Below, in pieces: positions 55,921 through 64,000 of a stretch of 64,000 nt of DNA. Numbering within the stretch: the first letter of the stretch is position 1; each line of letters opens with the position of its first letter. The DNA comes from Gordionus sp. m RMFG-2023 (lineage: Eukaryota; Nematomorpha; Gordioida; Chordodea; Parachordodidae). The stretch lies in assembly GCF_954871325.1 (NCBI RefSeq), contig NC_088778.1, forward strand, positions 19,515,120 to 19,579,119, given 5' to 3'. The position numbers and the translations under genes are program-made. The notes beneath the pieces are model-generated. The model ran no database searches. It was not told the origin of the DNA and was given only the letters and a program-made list of their open reading frames with translations.

Positions 55921-57271
55921 CTAATTCTCTATCTTTCCTTGTAACCTTTGTATATCTTTCCATGTCGTTGAGCTACCTTTTATACTTCGCATTACCTTAC
56001 GCACAAGACATTCTTCCCGATTATCAATTTTCAAAACCACCGATTCATCCAAACTTTCGCCCGCACCTAACCTCGACAAAATATTAGGTAACTGGTTCTC
56101 TTTTCCCCTTCGATATTTTAAATCCAAATCAAAACTTCCTACTAACAAAAACCATCGCTGAAGTCGAGGCGATAACATCAACTCTTTGCTATCTTTTTTA
56201 AATAAATGTATCAAGGGCTTATGATCTGTAAAAACAACTTCCTACCTATAAGGTATTCACGACATTTCGTTAATCCAAAAATCACATTCAAAGCCTCCTG
56301 TTCTATCACTGAATACCGCTTTTCTACCTCTCGAAACACTCTCGAGAAAAATAAAACAGGTCTTTCTGTTCCATCTATCAAATGAAACATCGCCCCACCT
56401 ACTCCTCTATTACATGCATCTACAGCCAAAACTAGATCACTATTAAAACACACTAGAATGGGCTCTTTCCCAATTCTCTCCATTAACGTCCTGAACGCAA
56501 TCTCTTGTTCCTTTTTCCATTCAAAATGTACCCCTTTCCTTAATAATTCTTATAAAGGAGCAGCTACTTCTGTAAAACTCGATATAAACCGATGATAATA
56601 ATTTACCATTCCCATAAACGACGGGACCTCTACTTTACTGGTCGGCCTATTCTAATTCGCAATACTCAACATATTCTTATCTAACGGTTTAACCTTCATT
56701 CCATTAATTCTATGACCCAAATATGTCACTACAGTTACTCCCACCCAACACACTCTTTTCACTACTCGCCTTAATCCTTTATTTTGAATTCTAATAAATA
56801 CTTCTTCTAGCCTATCATCATGTTGTTTCACCGTTATTCCTACAACCAAAACATCATCCATATAATAAAAAACACCCTCTAAACCTTGAAAAATAGCAGC
56901 TATTGTCCGCTGAAAATTAGGGGCTGATACACTTAACATAAATGGTAATCGACAAAACGTAAACAATCCCTTGAATATTGTAATCGTCAACAACTTCCTA
57001 GTCGTTTTTGCCATCGGTAATAGCAAATATGCACACGAAAAATTAATCTTGGAAAAATATTTCCGCCTTTCAAACTGGCCAAAATTTCTTCTATTCGAAG
57101 TAACGGATATTTCACCTTTACAACCCAAGTATTCAATGTAACCCTAAAATCGGCACATAACCTCAATTTTCCATTAGCCTTTCTCACAGGAACCAACAGA
57201 GTAGCCCATTCACTGTACCCAGTAGGACAAATAATTCCATCTTTCACCCAATTATCTAATTCTTTTTCCAT
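55921..57271 (-). pseudogene. gypsy B reverse transcriptase and RNase H
   Basis: In order: NGKLRLCADFRVTLN (about 57160), FTFCRLPFMLSVSAPNFQRT (about 56960-56900), FYYMDDVLVVGI (active site, about 56870), TYLGHRINGMKVKPLDKNML, then RNase H with LAVDACNRGVGGAMFHLI, VIEQEALNVIFGLTKC (56483-56211) and KYRRGKENQLPNILSRLGAG (about 56120-56060). The first catalytic Asp block is replaced by INFSCAYL (normally DLxxAY), so the enzyme is probably dead as well as frameshifted. Confidence 0.92.
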
Positions 57272-57299
57272 TTCCGCCCTCCATTAAAATGGAACTCTT

Positions 57300-57880
57300 C
57301 CGGAGATCAACTTCATAACACTAAACACCCTAATTTCTCCTCAAATATTTTACTATAGCTATTCATTAAAACTGCCACTGCAAGCCTCCAATTTTCCAAA
57401 CTCGACAATTGTTCCTTTCCTTCCCCTCCATTAATCTCTTTTTTTTCTTTTTTTCTTATCAATTTTGCCGGGAAATTCTATAACACTGGTATATCTTTCT
57501 TTTCATTATCCAGTTCCTTACACATTTCTTGACTAATAATTTTCTCCTCTATTTCTTCTGTTTTCGTGACTATTTTTATTTCATCATTATTTCTCTCATT
57601 AATACATTTCCCACAAGGTATTTATCTTTTTTACCTCTCTAGGCTTGTCATTTTTCATAATATTAACACTTTACGACAACTCAGTATATCTTACCTTTCT
57701 TTTTTTAACTGGAAATATCTGCGTTTGAGACATATTTTTTTTTACAAACTCACTTTCCCGATAACCCATTATACCATTTCCAATGATTTCATCTTTTTTA
57801 TATCACACAATTCTTGATTTTCTATTTCAACGTTCTGAACTTCAACCATTTCATCTCGTTTAATTTCATTTGAAAAAATA
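57300..57880 (-). other. gypsy B spacer between protease and RT
   Basis: Decayed Glu/Lys-rich linker; no domain recognised. Plus-strand frames here are shadows. Confidence 0.4.
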
Positions 57881-57882
57881 CC

Positions 57883-58242
57883 CTAAAAATTATTTAATGG
57901 ACCCGTCTTAACAATCCATTCCCACCCCATAATCGTCTCCACTTTTTTATCAACAATCCACAAATTTAAATAATAAACTATACCATTTATCACAAACGGT
58001 ACTTCAATTTTTCCTAAAACCTTTATTTCCGATCCATCAAACTGTTTAACTATCATCTCCACTTCAATTATATTCTCTTCTGGCCAATATTCACAATAAT
58101 TTTTATAACTTACAATCGATATCGCAGCACCTGTATCTAATAGCATAGATATCTCTCTACGAGGACATTTATCCTTCTTACTTTTGCCCTCTAATTTTAA
58201 AATAGGAATTTTATAATTATTAATATTTTCACCATTTACCAA
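57883..58242 (-). pseudogene. gypsy B aspartic protease
   Basis: A 119-codon frame with ISMLLDTGAAISIVSYKN (active site DTGA intact), VKQFDGSEIKVLGKIEVPF and IMGWEWI (the G-x-x-W block). About the size of a full retroelement protease; it would cut Gag-Pol. It has an open frame and retains all motifs, but the flanking genes are broken. Confidence 0.9.
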
Positions 58243-58299
58243 ATTTATATTTCTTTTATCTACTAAATTTCTTTTAACTTCTACATCTCCACCGAACTA

Positions 58300-59330
58300 A
58301 AATTTTTTCATTCTCTAATGTAATACCTTCCATTTACTATTTTCGCTATCATTTAGTCACCTCTCCCGACATTCTATAGCCCGATGTCCTTCCTTCCTGC
58401 ACTTAAAACACATACTTTCATCTTTACCTTCTTTCAAAATAACATTATTTTGTATCCTTCTTACATTAGATGCCGGTGCTAAGTATTTCACTTCCGGAAA
58501 TGCTTCCCATTTATCGGTTCTCTTACATAACAATTCTATTTAGCATGTCCCATTTTTCCACATTCTTTCACATTGAAATGTTTGTTCTTTGATTATTTTC
58601 AATAATACGATACGTCGGGACATAACATTTTTCACTACTATGTCCAACTCCTTCACATCTATTTCATTTAATCGGTTGCTTGTTAAACATTGTACCGTTC
58701 TGCACACAATCTCTACTTATATGCCCCAATTCCCCACATGAATAACATCTTACATATTGCATATTAATCTTTGGACGATTAAATTTATTTCGGAAATATT
58801 TTCTTTTTCCCAACTTTCCTTTTCATTTCTCTGTAAGTTCATTGGCGTATTATAGTCTTTAAAATGATCGTATTCCTTACCATTCATTCGATCCTCTCTT
58901 TTGAAATCCCTTTCATACCTTCTCTCACAATTTACCATGACTAAAATTATTTCATTTATCATCTCTCATTCCATGTTCATCTTTATCTATTTCTTTTTTA
59001 CTATTAATTTTAACATTTTCCATATTTCATCTTTTAAATTTAATATCTCTTCCGTCATTCTTTCATTTTCATTAATGTTTTTTAATTCCCTTTCATTTTT
59101 TCCTTTTTCAATTTCATTATTTTTCATTTCAATTTCCTCCGTGATTTTTATTCTATATTTTTCTATAACTCTTTTTATTTTTTTCCGATGTAACATAATA
59201 CCAATTATTTATAAACATATCACTACTACAGCTATAATACAATTATTTCTCTGTGGAACCATTTCCACATAATTATATGTTTTTATACTTCTTTTAGAAT
59301 TAAACATTTATTCTTTACTCACAAATTTAT
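58300..59330 (-). pseudogene. gypsy B gag with three zinc knuckles
   Basis: From the 3' side: CFKCRKEGHRAIEC (about 58410-58370), a worn CGKMGHAKxxC (about 58580-58530) and CYSCGELGHISRDC (about 58750-58705). The outer two fit C-x2-C-x4-H-x4-C. Upstream frames are Glu/Lys/Asn-rich and broken (58962-58750 and 59196-58987, a likely coiled coil with repeated NEIEKGKNERE-like heptads). Confidence 0.85.
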
Positions 59331-59526
59331 AAAAAATTTATTAAAACTTTTATTATAAATATTTTAACACTGCTAAACGTTAGAAAATATATTAAACTTA
59401 ATATAATTAATAATATCAAAATTATAAAAATGTACATCATTTAATATATTCAAAAAAAAAACTTTTTACCTTTTATCTTAAAAATCCTATTTATTTATAA
59501 TATAGTTGCATTGTGTCCCAGTTTAT

Positions 59527-59544
59527 ATTGAAGGCTAAGGCACC
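59527..59544 (-). other. possible primer-binding site of gypsy B
   Basis: Minus strand TGGTGCCTTAGCCTTCAA lies 6 bp inside the end of the 5' LTR; TGG is the complement of a tRNA CCA end. The matching tRNA is not in this window, so it is only a candidate. Confidence 0.5.
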
Positions 59545-59550
59545 ACATTT

Positions 59551-59763
59551 TGTAGACTCCTTTACTTCTATTTCTAGTAGACTATTTTATTTTTATTTCT
59601 AGTAGACTCTTTTATTTTTATTTCTCGTGGACTCTTTTGAAAAAATTATAATAAAAATTATTTTATAAAAAAAATTTATTAAAATTCATCAATTACGCGA
59701 AAAAATTGACTAAAATTAATATATTCAAAAATAAATGATCTAGTTTTCCTCTTTTTCATATAA
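59551..59763 (-). repeat. 5' LTR of gypsy B, right part missing
   Basis: Matches 54137-54350 from TGTAGACTCC through CCTCTTTTTCATATA, with one extra GTAGACT unit. After that the sequence differs and leads into element C. Confidence 0.82.
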
Positions 59764-59925
59764 TAATAAATTACTACTTACTTCATAACGTTGTGATCCG
59801 AGTATGCCTTTAATAATGGCTTATTCCCATTTTTTTTCTTTATTATTGTAAAGGCGCGACTAAACTTTTTCATTTATCTGAAATTTTCGATTGTGGTATT
59901 CAAACTTCTCCTTTTTGTTTCCCCG

Positions 59926-60690
59926 TTAGAAAATTTGATCTAACAATCCTCTAGGTTTAAATTTTAGTAGTATTTCAGCGAGACTTTGTTCAGTTTTTGT
60001 TCCTGGTGTATATCTGTTATTGTAGAGAAAAATAGCTAGGCTGGTTTCTAAATCCCTCTCGTTTCTTTTATTCATACTCTGTTTAAAAGTTCGAACTAAA
60101 CGTTCGGCCATGCTGTTTGTCTGAGGATGGTAAGGACTTCCGTGCACTAATTGATTTCCGTTTTTTTTACAAAAATCATTGAAATCTTTGCTGCTGAATT
60201 GGGATCCGTTATCATAAACGATTATTTTGGGAAATCCGAATCTTGCAAAAATATTTCTTAATACTTTTATCATGCTTTCGGTTGTAGTGCTAGTCATGGG
60301 AACTATTTCTGGCCAGCGACTGCTAGCATATATCACTACCAACCAATAATGATTTTGAAATGGTCCAGCATAATCAATATGTACTCGGTGCCATGCTTTT
60401 GGTGGTTTTGGCCAATTTTGAATTGCTGTCTTTTGAGGCATATCGTGTTGTTCCTGGCATTCTCTAGATTTTTCAACCCAGGTTTCTATATCTTGGCTTA
60501 TATTAGGCCACCACGCGTTTTGTCGTGCTCTCATCTTCATTTTTATAATTCCGATATGTCCTTGATGTATCATGTCCAACACATTGTTTCGGGATTGTTG
60601 TGGTATTATCATTTTCGTTCTCCATAATAAACAACCTCTCTCAGTTGTAATTTCCTCTCTCCTTTGGCTATACTCCTTTAAATGCATCAT
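59926..60690 (-). CDS. gypsy C integrase, open frame of 254 codons
   Basis: Zinc domain: MIHQGHIGIIKMKMRARQNA, WWPNISQDIETWVEKSREC (the H-H-C-C set is nearly complete; the last C pair is C-x2-Q-x). DDE core: VHIDYAGPFQNHYWLVV (first Asp), IIVYDNGSQFSSKDFNDFC (second Asp), HPQTNSMAERLVRTFKQSMN (the Glu). C-terminal: NNRYTPGTKTEQSLAEIL. No stop or shift within 254 codons, the best-preserved gypsy protein here. The usual T/S-D-N-G is YDNG. It would insert element DNA; upstream genes are broken. Confidence 0.93.
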   Translation of the reverse strand: MMHLKEYSQRREEITTERGCLLWRTKMIIPQQSRNNVLDMIHQGHIGIIKMKMRARQNAWWPNISQDIETWVEKSRECQEQHDMPQKTAIQNWPKPPKAWHRVHIDYAGPFQNHYWLVVIYASSRWPEIVPMTSTTTESMIKVLRNIFARFGFPKIIVYDNGSQFSSKDFNDFCKKNGNQLVHGSPYHPQTNSMAERLVRTFKQSMNKRNERDLETSLAIFLYNNRYTPGTKTEQSLAEILLKFKPRGLLDQIF

Positions 60691-61975
60691 AGTTTATTGG
60701 CCATCCATCTATTGTATATCTGTATACTTTAGAAAGTATATCATGTCGCATTGTTTCTCTTTCAATTTCGCTTGCATTTAAAGGTGTTTCTCCAACATGT
60801 ATTTGATCTAGCACTTCTTCTTTTGATATTGGAGTTCCCTTTAGGGGTAATCTAGATAGCATGTCAGCATTTGCTATTTGCCTACTACTTTTGACTTCTA
60901 TTTCATATTGATAATTGGCTAATAATAAAGCCCACCTTTGTATTCGGGCAGTTGATGTTGTGGGTATATCTTTTTTTGGATGAAATAAAACCATTAATGG
61001 CTTGTGATCTGTTTGTAATGTGAATCCATATATAAATTCTTTGAATTTATAACCCCGAATATGATGGCAAGTGCTTCTCTTTCAATTTAGCTATAATTTT
61101 TTTCAGCTGCATTTAGTGCTCTTGAAACGAATGCAATTGGTCTCTCCTTACCCCCTTCTATATGTGATATTACTGCCCCAATTCCTATAGATGATGCATC
61201 TGTTGCTAATATATTGGGTAATTTTGGATCATAATGTTGTAATATTGGAGTACTACTTATTTTTTGCTTTATTTTTTTATACGCATCTTTGCATTCATTA
61301 TTCCATTTCCAAAAAACTGCTTTTTCTAATAATTTGTATAATGGTTTAGCTTTGGCTGCAAAATTCAAAATAAATTTTGAATAGTATGTTGCTGACCCTA
61401 GAAATGACTGTAATTTTTGTTGGTTCTGGTGCATTTTTTACTGCCTCAGATTTTTTTCGGTAGTTGTAATTCCGTTTTTTGAAATATTGTGTCCTAAGTA
61501 TTCGACATTTTGTTTGAAAAATTTACATTTTTCTATTTTTAGCTTGATTCCATTTTCATCTAAACATTTTAGTACCCTTTTTTAAATTTGTTTCGTGTTT
61601 CTCTCTATTTTTCCCGGTTATTATAATATCATCTAAATAACAAGCTATTCCTTAATAACCTTTTAATAAATTCTCGATGGCTCGTTGAAATATTGCTGGA
61701 GAAGACGATATACCAAAAGGTAGTCTTGTATATTTAAATAATACTCTATGCGTATTGATTACAAGATATCTTTGAGACTCTTCTTGCACTTTAATTTGAA
61801 AATAGGCATCTGAGAGATCCAATATTGAAAATTCTTCTCCTTTTCCCAAATTGGCTAATAAATCTTGGATTCTTGGTATTGGTTATGAATCAATATTAAT
61901 ATTTTGATTTATAGTTCTTTTAAAATCCCCACAAATTCTTAATGTTTTATCTTTCTTTTGAACTCTAGTACTCCT
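60668..61975 (-). pseudogene. gypsy C reverse transcriptase and RNase H
   Basis: In order: LRICGDFKR (about 61945), FSILDLSDAYFQIKVQEESQ (about 61840-61780, catalytic Asp), RLPFGISSSPAIFQRAI (about 61720), ACYLDDIII (about 61650-61620), FLGSATYYSKFILNFAAKAK (61405), then RNase H LATDASSIGIGAVIS (about 61205) and SSRQIANADMLSRLPL (about 60890-60840). Several shifts, for example near 61645 and 61090. Confidence 0.92.
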
Positions 61976-62130
61976 ATTTTTGCAATCCATCTAAATCTTC
62001 TTCAACTTTATCTTTTAATGCGTATAGTACGGGACGTGATTTACAGAAAATTGGTTTCTCGTTTTTCATATATATTTGTGCCTTATAATCTTTCAAGCAG
62101 CCTAATTCTTTGGTAAATAATTGAGGAAAT

Positions 62131-62470
62131 TCATTTTGATATTAATATTATATATTTGTATGATCCTTTCAGGTAATTCAGTATTTTGGGAAATTTAATT
62201 ATCCAATTTCTTCCAATTAGATTTTTGGTATATCCTTTTGTAATAATGAGAGGTAGTTCTAATGTTCGCCCTTTATATTGTACTTTTACTACAGTTTGAC
62301 CTAATAGTGGTATATTGGTTCCTGTATAACTTTTAAGTTTTAGCATGCAATTTGTTAATTCAGGATGATTAAGTTTATTTTTCCAATCTATTTCGTTAAT
62401 TATACTGACTCCAGCTCCTTATATCGCTGTTGTTTATTTTGACATCCACCCAAAATTCTGGATTATATTC
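62131..62470 (-). pseudogene. gypsy C aspartic protease, frameshift in the active site
   Basis: FWVDVKINNSDI is followed one base out of frame by GAGVSII (about 62425-62400), so D-T-G-A is broken exactly at the catalytic triplet. The rest (62346-62131) has LGQTVVKVQYKGRTLELPL and LIGRNWIIKF, the second half of the protease. Confidence 0.85.
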
Positions 62471-62519
62471 GTTTGTTTTATTATTAATAAAATTCACTAT
62501 TTCTTTTCTACAGACTCGA

Positions 62520-63286
62520 GCCCAATTTTGTTGCATTTATAACAAGTGACATTTTTGAAAAAACAAATTTCCCTTCTGTGGTTTCCGCCGCAGGAGTGGC
62601 ATGGATTTGGTTTTTTGTAGCTCGCATTATAATTATTATATGATTTTAATTGTTTATCATTATCATTAGTATTATATGATTTTGTTTGTTTATCATCATC
62701 ATTATTAACTTTTCTAATTTTATTTATATTATCATTATGTTCCTCTTCTAAATGATCGATTTTAGTTTCATCATTTTGTATTAATTTTGTATTTTTTATT
62801 GCTGTTTCTACTGCAGTAGCTATCTGAATAGCTTTATTTATGTCTATATCGTCTTCGGACAGTAATCTTTGTAAAATTTTTGGATTTTTTATTCCGAATA
62901 TAAATTTATCTCTTAATGCAGTATTTAAATATTCCCCAAAATCACAAGTCGTTGCTAATTTTCTTAGATTTTGTATATAGTCTATTAGTTTTGCATCATT
63001 TTGTTGATTATATTGATAAAAATTATATCTCTTTACTATAATAGGTTTAGGATGAAAATGCTTTTAAAATATTATGTATTTCTAATACCTTTTTCTTTCC
63101 CGGACTATCAGGTGCACATAAATTTACCAGTATTTTGTACGTATCACACCCTATTGTTGTTAATAACAGAGATTTTTCTTGTGATGATGTTAAACTTGGT
63201 TGTGTGTTTTTAAATTCTTGAAATAAGTTGTACCAATCTTTGTAACACAGGTTTGAATCCGTTAGACTTTTAATAGATTGCGCCAT
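62520..63286 (-). pseudogene. gypsy C gag
   Basis: Starts MAQSIKSLTDSNLCYKDWYN (63286). After a shift near 63050 it continues YNQQNDAKLIDYIQNLRKLA, ALRDKFIFGIKNPKILQRLL and AIQIATAVETAIKN, the typical core of gypsy Gag. Then come a Lys/Asn/Asp-rich stretch and CHSCGGNHRREICFFKNVTC then YKC (about 62610-62530), the nucleic-acid-binding knuckles. Apart from about two shifts it is near complete. Confidence 0.85.
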
Positions 63287-63300
63287 TTATGTAATGTATT

Positions 63301-63545
63301 TTAACAGAAACGAGTTTTTCTTATACTTTTATTTTGTAATGTAAAAAATCAAAATCAGCCTTTATTATTCAAATTAATCTAAAAATATATAATAATAATA
63401 AAAATAAACATCATACAAAAAATAACAAAAAACAACAATTTAATACACATCACTTTCATTTTAAGATAAAAATTTAATTGAAAACAGATCACAAACCTTT
63501 GAAAAAATATTTGATGACTAAGATAATACCAAAAATATCCAATAG
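63301..63545. other. nothing recognised
   Basis: AT-rich; would be the place for the 5' LTR of gypsy C, but no match is seen on its other side. Confidence 0.35.
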
Positions 63546-63690
63546 CGATTAAAGGGCTGGGCATGGAAAATGTTATATGATTTTAAAATTGAATAGTCAA
63601 GGAAAGAAAACATAACGGCTGATACATTATTAAGACTTCCAGTAACTATTGAGTCACACATGCATTAAAATTAGAGCTATAAATTTATTT
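63546..63690 (+). pseudogene. gypsy RNase H end, plus-strand remnant D
   Basis: The plus strand reads RLKGWAWKMLYDFKIE, a stop, then SRKENITADTLLRLPVTIE, the end of a gypsy RNase H region (usually RWxxxLxxYDFxIEYRxGKxNxxADALSRLP). It is opposite in orientation to elements A-C and closest to the A type (LTRWAWKMAAAYDFSVEY). No other domain is within the window. Confidence 0.85.
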
Positions 63691-63814
63691 GATATAAATT
63701 TTGGTCAAGTTGAACTCCAGAAAGAAACAAGGAAAGAAAAAGTAATTAAAAAAATCGAGAAAGGATGAATTGGGTTTGATGCTAAAAATGTTTGTTTTAA
63801 TAATCGCTTACCCT

Positions 63815-63915
63815 ATTTCATCGTAAGATTTAATAGATAACTCACCCCTTAAAAAATGGATGCAAACTATACCTACACCCCCTTCATAACACCGGCCATG
63901 CAAACGCTGTGCTGT
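63815..63915 (+). repeat. dispersed repeat R2, copy 2
   Basis: CCCTATTTCATCGTAAGATT then TAATAGATAACTCACCCC and TACACCCCCTTC-like runs resemble 8080-8230. The rest of the window to 64000 shows nothing. Confidence 0.5.
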
Positions 63916-64000
63916 TACTATATAGTTTAAGGTTCTATCTTTTTAAAATATAAATAGGATAAATAATAGTTAATATTTTGAAATATTTATAAATATTTTT

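Larger units (their letters stand above)
54137..59763 (-). mobile_element. Ty3/gypsy LTR retrotransposon B
   Basis: Minus strand: 5' LTR at right, gag with zinc knuckles, protease, RT, RNase H, integrase, polypurine tract, 3' LTR at left. The LTRs share TGTAGACTCCTTTACTTCTA and ATCTAGTTTTCCTCTTTTTC. The right LTR stops matching near 59763, next to element C. Confidence 0.93.
59764..63300 (-). mobile_element. Ty3/gypsy LTR retrotransposon C (LTRs not identified)
   Basis: Minus-strand gag, protease, RT, RNase H and integrase in order, between the 5' LTR of B and about 63300. I found no repeated sequence between 59764-59925 and 63290-63545, so its LTRs are missing, very short or diverged. It is head-to-tail with B. 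Confidence 0.85.

Noticed and set aside
54707-59272. Plus-strand ORFs within gypsy B (for example 54995-55222, 55570-55836, 58901-59272)
   Set aside because: They are antisense shadows of minus-strand gag-pol; hydrophobic composition reflects the complement of Lys/Glu-rich coding sequence.

Overview
The window reads as AT-rich animal DNA in which host genes are rare and transposable elements are dense. The animal assignment rests on a minus-strand gene at about 4 kb whose spliced exons match the LKB1/STK11 kinase (linker [11 protein letters not shown], glycine loop GEGSYGKV, catalytic [11 protein letters not shown]). Introns are very short: 40, 40 and 54 bp in the kinase gene, 41 bp in a membrane-protein gene at 33.3 kb, and 40 bp in an integrase pseudogene at 25.8 kb. 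That combination suggests a small-intron invertebrate. I cannot name the species; myxozoan, orthonectid, dicyemid or flatworm-like genomes are all possible. No rRNA, tRNA, CRISPR array or prokaryotic feature was seen.

Layout. 0-5.5 kb: repeats, a possible tiny two-exon ORF, and the LKB1-like gene, which stops just after the DFG motif and has a foldback element directly upstream of its start codon. 6.7-9.8 kb: a decayed APE-type LINE (plus strand) whose reverse-transcriptase part is folded into a near-perfect 272-bp inverted duplication. 10.4-11.2 kb: a degenerate tandem array. 11.4-17.3 kb: remains of two RLE-type (R2/NeSL-like) LINEs and hAT transposase relics. 19.1-20.8 kb: a hAT element with perfect 8-bp target duplications. 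21.0-23.4 kb: a palindromic foldback element with 16-bp GC-rich tandem repeats in both arms. 24.3-30.5 kb: a nested block in which a hAT element is split by material carrying an integrase-like (H2C2) gene and an OTU protease domain, itself containing a BED-finger hAT with GGGCCGGGCC repeats. 31-38 kb: more hAT elements, a hAT-type MITE and a single-pass membrane-protein gene. 38.2-39.7 kb: five copies of an exact 300-bp tandem unit. 40.6-48.7 kb: a LINE interrupted by a Ty3/gypsy element (A). 49.5-53.6 kb: two low-complexity GGGAAAATT tracts around an unidentified coding-like island. 54.1-63.3 kb: two more Ty3/gypsy elements (B and C), both on the minus strand. 63.5 kb: a plus-strand gypsy remnant.

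Nearly all coding sequence belongs to mobile elements broken by frameshifts and stops. The best-preserved reading frames are the 254-residue integrase of gypsy C, the RT and endonuclease frames of the RLE LINE, and the 95-residue BED-finger protein. The hAT elements are well supported: several have perfect or near-perfect 8-bp flanking duplications that can be read directly. Host genes that can be defended are the LKB1-like gene (3' half missing) and the small membrane-protein gene (5' part unresolved).
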